From: Phycisphaerales bacterium
GTDB lineage: Bacteria > Planctomycetota > Phycisphaerae > SM23-33
DNA: 8,848 bases
Reading direction: 5' to 3'
NCBI GenBank assembly: GCA_003485185.1
Contig: DNAS01000094.1
Span: 9,799-18,646 of the forward strand
Shown here: in pieces, positions 5,428 through 8,848 of the stretch
Layout: every line of letters begins with the position of its first letter
Numbering within the stretch: position 1 is the stretch's first letter
The notes under the pieces: generated by a model
What the model was told of the DNA's origin: nothing
The model's input: only the letters and a program-made list of their open reading frames with translations
Databases searched by the model: none
Translations under genes and position numbers: made by a program

Positions 5428-6363
5428 ATGGCGCCGGCGGACATGCATCGACCTGTACAGATCATCATCAACCCCCACAGCGGATACGGGGGCAATCGCC
5501 AGAAACTCCTCAGTCTGCGCAGCGCGTTTCGCGAGCGGGGCTTGCGATCCGTCGAATATGTCACCACCTGCGCCGGGGACGCCACGCGATACGCCCGCGC
5601 CGTCGCGCCGAAAACCTCCGTGGTGGTGGTCTGGGGCGGCGACGGAACCGCCAACGAGGTTGCCAACGGTCTGGCGGGCACCGGCGTGCCGATGATCCCC
5701 TGCCCCGTCGGAACGGAGAACCTGCTGGCCAAGGAGTTGCGGATTCCCTCGCATCCGCGGCGCATCGCCGAGATCGTCGCCGCCGGACAGACCGTCGATT
5801 GCGACCTGGGGCGGATCAACGACCGGAACTTCCTGATGATCATCGGCATCGGATTCGACGCCGAGGTCGTCCGGCGACTCAGTTCCCAGCGCACCGGGCA
5901 CATCTCCCACCTGAGCTACTTCTGGCCGATGTGGCGGACCTTCTGGGAGCACGACTTCCCCCGGATGCGGATCGTCGCCGACGGAGAGGAACTGTTCAAG
6001 GATTACGCGCTGGCCTTCGTGGGGAACATCTCGCGGTATGCGACCGGTCTGCGCATCTGCCGCGACGCGCGGTTCGACGACGGACTGCTGGACCTGGTGG
6101 TCTTCCCCTGCCGCGAACAGAGCGCCCTGCTGCTGCATGCCGCCTGGACGCTGCTGCGCCTGCACCCCCTCAAGGGCGGGGTGATCTACCGTCGCGTCCA
6201 TCGCGTGCGGATCGAGACCGACCGCCCCAGCCATTGCCAGGTGGACGGCGACCTGGGACCCAACACCCCCGTGGACATCTCGGTGGCGCCGGAGAAAATC
6301 AAGCTGATGGTTCCCCCGCAGACCAACGGCTGGACGTTTTGGCCGTGGAGAGGAGGCGCGTGA
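5428..6363 (+). CDS. YegS/LCB5/diacylglycerol kinase family lipid kinase
   Basis: Members of this family transfer phosphate from ATP to a lipid hydroxyl, such as diacylglycerol, sphingoid base or phosphatidylglycerol. The 311-residue product has the expected length and motifs: an N-terminal INPHSGYGG at 14-22, the nucleotide-binding GGDGT at 70-74, PVGTENLLAKEL at 93-104 (the conserved GT.N segment), DDGLLDLVV at 217-225 and VDGD at 272-275. There is no signal peptide; relatives work at the inner face of the membrane. The start at 5428 has a weak AGGG (5419-5422) before it. The ATG at 5443 would remove five residues and fits the usual family N-terminus equally well. The stop is 3 bp from kdsA, and the kdsA ribosome site lies inside this gene, so the two are probably co-transcribed and serve envelope lipid synthesis. 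The lipid substrate cannot be told from sequence. Confidence 0.9.
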   Translation: MAPADMHRPVQIIINPHSGYGGNRQKLLSLRSAFRERGLRSVEYVTTCAGDATRYARAVAPKTSVVVVWGGDGTANEVANGLAGTGVPMIPCPVGTENLLAKELRIPSHPRRIAEIVAAGQTVDCDLGRINDRNFLMIIGIGFDAEVVRRLSSQRTGHISHLSYFWPMWRTFWEHDFPRMRIVADGEELFKDYALAFVGNISRYATGLRICRDARFDDGLLDLVVFPCREQSALLLHAAWTLLRLHPLKGGVIYRRVHRVRIETDRPSHCQVDGDLGPNTPVDISVAPEKIKLMVPPQTNGWTFWPWRGGA

Positions 6364-6366
6364 GCG

Positions 6367-7185
6367 ATGGCAACTCCCTCGTGCAACATCGGGTCGGTGG
6401 AATTCGCCCGCGGAAAACTGGCGCTGATCGCCGGGCCCTGCCTGGCCGAAAGCCTCGAACTGTGCCTCGAGTCGGCCGAGCACCTGTCCGACCTGTGCCG
6501 GCGCCTGGGCGTCGGATACGTCTTCAAGGCCAGCTACGACAAGGCGAACCGCTCCAGCGTTTCGGGGTACCGCGGCCCGGGGCTGCGGAAAGGACTCGAC
6601 TGGCTGGCAACGGTCCGTGAAAAATTCGGCGTGCCCGTGCTCTCCGACGTGCATGAGGTTTCCCAGTGCGCCCCCGCCGCCGAAGTGTTGGACTGCCTCC
6701 AGATTCCGGCGTTCCTCTGCCGACAGACCGACCTGCTCGTGGCGGCCGGGGAAACCGGAAAGTGCGTCAACGTCAAGAAGGGGCAATTCATGGCCCCGTG
6801 GGACATGGCCGAGGCCGTCAAAAAAGTCCAGAGCACCGGAAACCGCCAGGTGCTCCTGACCGAGCGAGGCACGATGTTCGGATACAATCGCCTGGTGACT
6901 GACTTCCGGGGCATCCCCCAGATGCAGGCGTACGCGCCGGTGGTCTTCGACGCGACGCACTCGGTTCAGGAACCGGGCGGGCTGGGCAGCGCTTCCGGCG
7001 GAAAGCGGGAATTCGCGCCGGTCCTGGCGGCGGCGGCGATGGCCGCCGGCGCCGACGCGCTGTTTGTCGAGGCCCATCCCGACCCCGACCGCGCCAAGTC
7101 CGATGCCGCCAGCCAGATTCCCCTCCGTCAGACGGAAGCCCTTCTGAAACGCTGTCTGGCGATTTTCCATGCCGTCAGGCAGTAG
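6367..7185 (+). CDS. kdsA: 3-deoxy-8-phosphooctulonate (KDO-8-P) synthase
   Basis: Condenses phosphoenolpyruvate with D-arabinose 5-phosphate to KDO-8-phosphate, the first committed step toward the KDO core sugar of lipopolysaccharide; cytoplasmic. The 272-residue product has normal family length and the TIM-barrel motifs IAGPCLAES (21-29), FKASYDKANRSS (53-64), LLTERGTMFGYN (163-174) and FDATHSVQEPG (194-204). It belongs to the metal-dependent class II: C25 sits in AGPC where the metal-independent E. coli enzyme has asparagine. The other expected metal ligands are present as H198, E235 and D246. AGGAGG at 6351-6356, 10 nt before the ATG and inside the upstream kinase gene, fixes the start. 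A hairpin follows the stop directly. Its presence implies an LPS-like outer membrane or another KDO-containing glycan. Confidence 0.95.
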   Translation: MATPSCNIGSVEFARGKLALIAGPCLAESLELCLESAEHLSDLCRRLGVGYVFKASYDKANRSSVSGYRGPGLRKGLDWLATVREKFGVPVLSDVHEVSQCAPAAEVLDCLQIPAFLCRQTDLLVAAGETGKCVNVKKGQFMAPWDMAEAVKKVQSTGNRQVLLTERGTMFGYNRLVTDFRGIPQMQAYAPVVFDATHSVQEPGGLGSASGGKREFAPVLAAAAMAAGADALFVEAHPDPDRAKSDAASQIPLRQTEALLKRCLAIFHAVRQ

Positions 7186-7209
7186 AAGCGGTCTCGGCGA
7201 CCGCTTTGA
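7186..7209 (+). terminator. Hairpin after kdsA, probable weak terminator
   Basis: AAGCGGTC (7186-7193) and GACCGCTT (7199-7206) form a perfect 8-bp stem with a 5-nt loop, starting one base after the kdsA TAG. Only three Ts follow before the sequence becomes mixed, so termination may be partial and some read-through into the receptor gene is possible. Confidence 0.5.
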
Positions 7210-7237
7210 TGTGTGCCTTTGAGTTTCGAGGTTGCGT

Positions 7238-8848
7238 ATGAGAATCCATGGACTGCCGTTCCTCGTAAGTGCGCTGTTGCTGGGAATCCTGCCCGTCCCG
7301 TTGAGCGCCCAGACGAAAACCCTTCGCGTGGGCATCTACGACAATCCGCCGCTGGCCTCGATGGGCGAATCCAACCGTCCCGAGGGAGTCTACGTGGATG
7401 TGCTGGACGCCATCGCCTCCCGGCAGGGATGGAAACTCGAGTACGTGCCCGGAACGTGGCTGGAATGCCTGGACCGCCTGGGCGAAGGACAGATCGACGC
7501 CCTGGTCGCCATCGCCTATTCCGAGCAGCGGGAGAAACTCTACGACTTCACCCGCGAATCGATCCTGGCCAACTGGGGGCAGCTGTATACCCATGAGGAC
7601 CGACAGATCGACTCGCTGCTGGACCTGGCGGGCAAGTCCGTCGCGGTCATCACGGGCGATTATTACTACGAGGAGTTCCGCAGGCTCCTGGGCAAGCTGG
7701 ACATCGACTGCCGTTTCGTGGTGGTGGCCGATTACCCGGAGGTTCTCCGGATCGTGGACGCCGGCAAGGCGGACGCGGGGCTGGTCGCCCGCCTTTACGG
7801 CGTGACCCACGAGCGGAACTACAAGCACATTGAACGCAGCCTGATCGTCATTGCCCCCTCGGAACTCCGCCTGGCGTTCACCAAGGGCAGGCACGCCGAG
7901 ACCATCGCGGCAATCGACCGCGAGCTGGACCGGATGAAGGCCGAAAGCACCTCCGTTTACCACAAGTCGTTGTCGCGATGGCTGGGCGAGGCGCCGGTGG
8001 AGAGGGTTCCAGACTGGCTGCTGTGGGTGCTGGGGTGGGTCGCGGTGCTGGCCGTCCTGCTGGCCTTGATCACGCTCCTGTTCCGCGTCCAGCTTCGCCG
8101 GCGAACCGCCGATCTGCGCCACCAGCGAGACCTCTTTGCGCGAATCACCGAGACCAGTCCCGCCGGGGTGAGGGTGTTGGACCGCGACGGGCGGATCGTC
8201 TTCGCCAACGCCCAGGCGGAAAAGACGCTCCGTCTCAGTCGCGACGAAATTGCCAGCCGCTTTTACAACGATCCCGCGTGGAAGCTTACCGCCCTCGACG
8301 GCGGGCCTTTCCCCGATGAAGAGCTTCCCTTCTCGCGCGTCCGCCGGACGCTCCAGCCGGTCTGGGATATCCGCCATGCGATCGAGGCGCCGGACGGGCA
8401 GCGGATCATCCTGTCCATCAACGCCGCCCCGCTGTTCGATAAGACCGGCGCCTTCGACGGGTGCGTCGCCGCCGTCACCGACATCACCGAGCAGCTTCGT
8501 GCGGAGACGGCGCTGCGGGCCGCCAACCGCGCCCTGACGGTCCAGAGCAAGTGCAATGAGGCGCTCGTCCGCAGCACCGACGAGCCCGAACTGCTCGACA
8601 AGGTCTGCCGGGCCGTCGTGGAGGCCGGCGGATACCGCCTTGCCTGGGTGGGACTGGCGGAACTGAACGAGGCCAAGACCGTCCGCCCCATCGCCTGGGC
8701 CGGGCAGGGAACCGATTACCTCCGCGATCTGAAGATTTCCTGGGCGGACAACGAACACGGCCGGGGGCCCACGGGCACGGCCATCCGGACCGCCCGCCCC
8801 GTCGCCTGCAACGATTTCCAGGCCGACCCCCGCCACGCCCCCTGGCAT
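7238..8848 (+). CDS. Membrane sensor with SBP_bac_3, PAS and GAF domains (cut at window edge)
   Basis: The 537 visible residues begin with a signal peptide (about 1-25, with a plausible cleavage before Q25). A periplasmic solute-binding domain of the amino-acid-binding type (SBP_bac_3) follows at about 28-250, with typical openings such as LRVGIYDNPPLA and a YDFT segment near 102-105. A transmembrane helix occupies about 261-283. The cytoplasmic part has a PAS domain (about 296-418, ending TDITEQLRAE) and the start of a GAF domain (about 440 onward, with GPTGTAIRTARPV and ND...DPRHAPW). The output domain lies beyond the right edge; histidine kinase and diguanylate cyclase/phosphodiesterase are both common for this architecture. 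It probably senses a small periplasmic ligand and relays the signal inward. CGAGG at 7227-7231 is a fair ribosome site for the ATG at 7238. The 52-bp gap after kdsA holds a hairpin, so this may be a separate transcription unit. Confidence 0.85.
   Translation, partial: MRIHGLPFLVSALLLGILPVPLSAQTKTLRVGIYDNPPLASMGESNRPEGVYVDVLDAIASRQGWKLEYVPGTWLECLDRLGEGQIDALVAIAYSEQREKLYDFTRESILANWGQLYTHEDRQIDSLLDLAGKSVAVITGDYYYEEFRRLLGKLDIDCRFVVVADYPEVLRIVDAGKADAGLVARLYGVTHERNYKHIERSLIVIAPSELRLAFTKGRHAETIAAIDRELDRMKAESTSVYHKSLSRWLGEAPVERVPDWLLWVLGWVAVLAVLLALITLLFRVQLRRRTADLRHQRDLFARITETSPAGVRVLDRDGRIVFANAQAEKTLRLSRDEIASRFYNDPAWKLTALDGGPFPDEELPFSRVRRTLQPVWDIRHAIEAPDGQRIILSINAAPLFDKTGAFDGCVAAVTDITEQLRAETALRAANRALTVQSKCNEALVRSTDEPELLDKVCRAVVEAGGYRLAWVGLAELNEAKTVRPIAWAGQGTDYLRDLKISWADNEHGRGPTGTAIRTARPVACNDFQADPRHAPWH

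Noticed and set aside
4365..6620. 751-residue plus-strand open frame
   Set aside because: It crosses the TPR/alpha-CTD gene in antisense and the lipid kinase in another frame, and shows no domain of its own.
5395..7335. 646-residue minus-strand open frame opposite the kinase and kdsA
   Set aside because: It is antisense to two well-recognised enzymes and spans their boundary, as expected of a GC-driven shadow frame.
7175..8848. 557-residue minus-strand open frame opposite the sensor
   Set aside because: The plus strand encodes a clear signal peptide-SBP-TM-PAS-GAF protein; the antisense frame is low-complexity and unrecognisable.

Overview
The window is GC-rich (roughly two thirds G+C) and densely coded, and it looks like ordinary bacterial chromosome. 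The best guess for the host is a Gram-negative member of the Planctomycetota or a relative. Three things support this: a class II KDO-8-phosphate synthase, which implies a lipopolysaccharide-type outer membrane; a TPR protein ending in two RNA polymerase alpha C-terminal domains, a fusion I associate with planctomycetes; and a SpoIID/LytB protein together with a large SRP RNA in a genome that otherwise does not look Firmicute-like. This assignment is inference from gene content.

Layout, left to right. Positions 1-1566 (minus) hold dnaX, the DNA polymerase III gamma/tau subunit, whose C-terminus runs off the window. Inside it is an uninterrupted A10 tract followed by stop codons in both alternative frames, a likely programmed slippage site that would give a gamma-like short product. 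At 1701-2228 (plus) is a small single-HKD phospholipase D-like protein, divergent from dnaX. At about 2244-2537 (minus) is a complete large-type SRP RNA with Alu domain, its own promoter and a U-tract. At 2583-3851 (minus) is a SpoIID/LytB lipoprotein, probably a peptidoglycan glycan-strand lyase. Two consecutive hairpins, each with a 9-nt loop, separate it from the TPR/alpha-CTD protein at 3969-5297 (minus).

Across a compact divergent promoter region, the plus strand then carries a YegS/LCB5-type lipid kinase (5428-6363) and kdsA (6367-7185), which are 3 bp apart and probably co-transcribed, followed by a hairpin. At 7238 a periplasmic-sensing membrane receptor begins: signal peptide, SBP_bac_3, transmembrane helix, PAS, GAF. 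It is cut by the window's right edge, so its output domain is not visible.

Functionally, dnaX and SRP RNA are housekeeping genes whose adjacency recalls the scr-dnaX order of Bacillus, here with a phospholipase D-like gene inserted in opposite orientation. SpoIID, the lipid kinase and KdsA all act on the cell envelope. No gap above 300 bp lacks a gene once the SRP RNA is recognised. I saw no tRNA, rRNA, CRISPR array, insertion sequence or prophage gene. The observations most worth following up are the dnaX slippage site, the Alu-domain SRP RNA with an apparent extra GNRA hairpin, and the tandem alpha-CTD protein.
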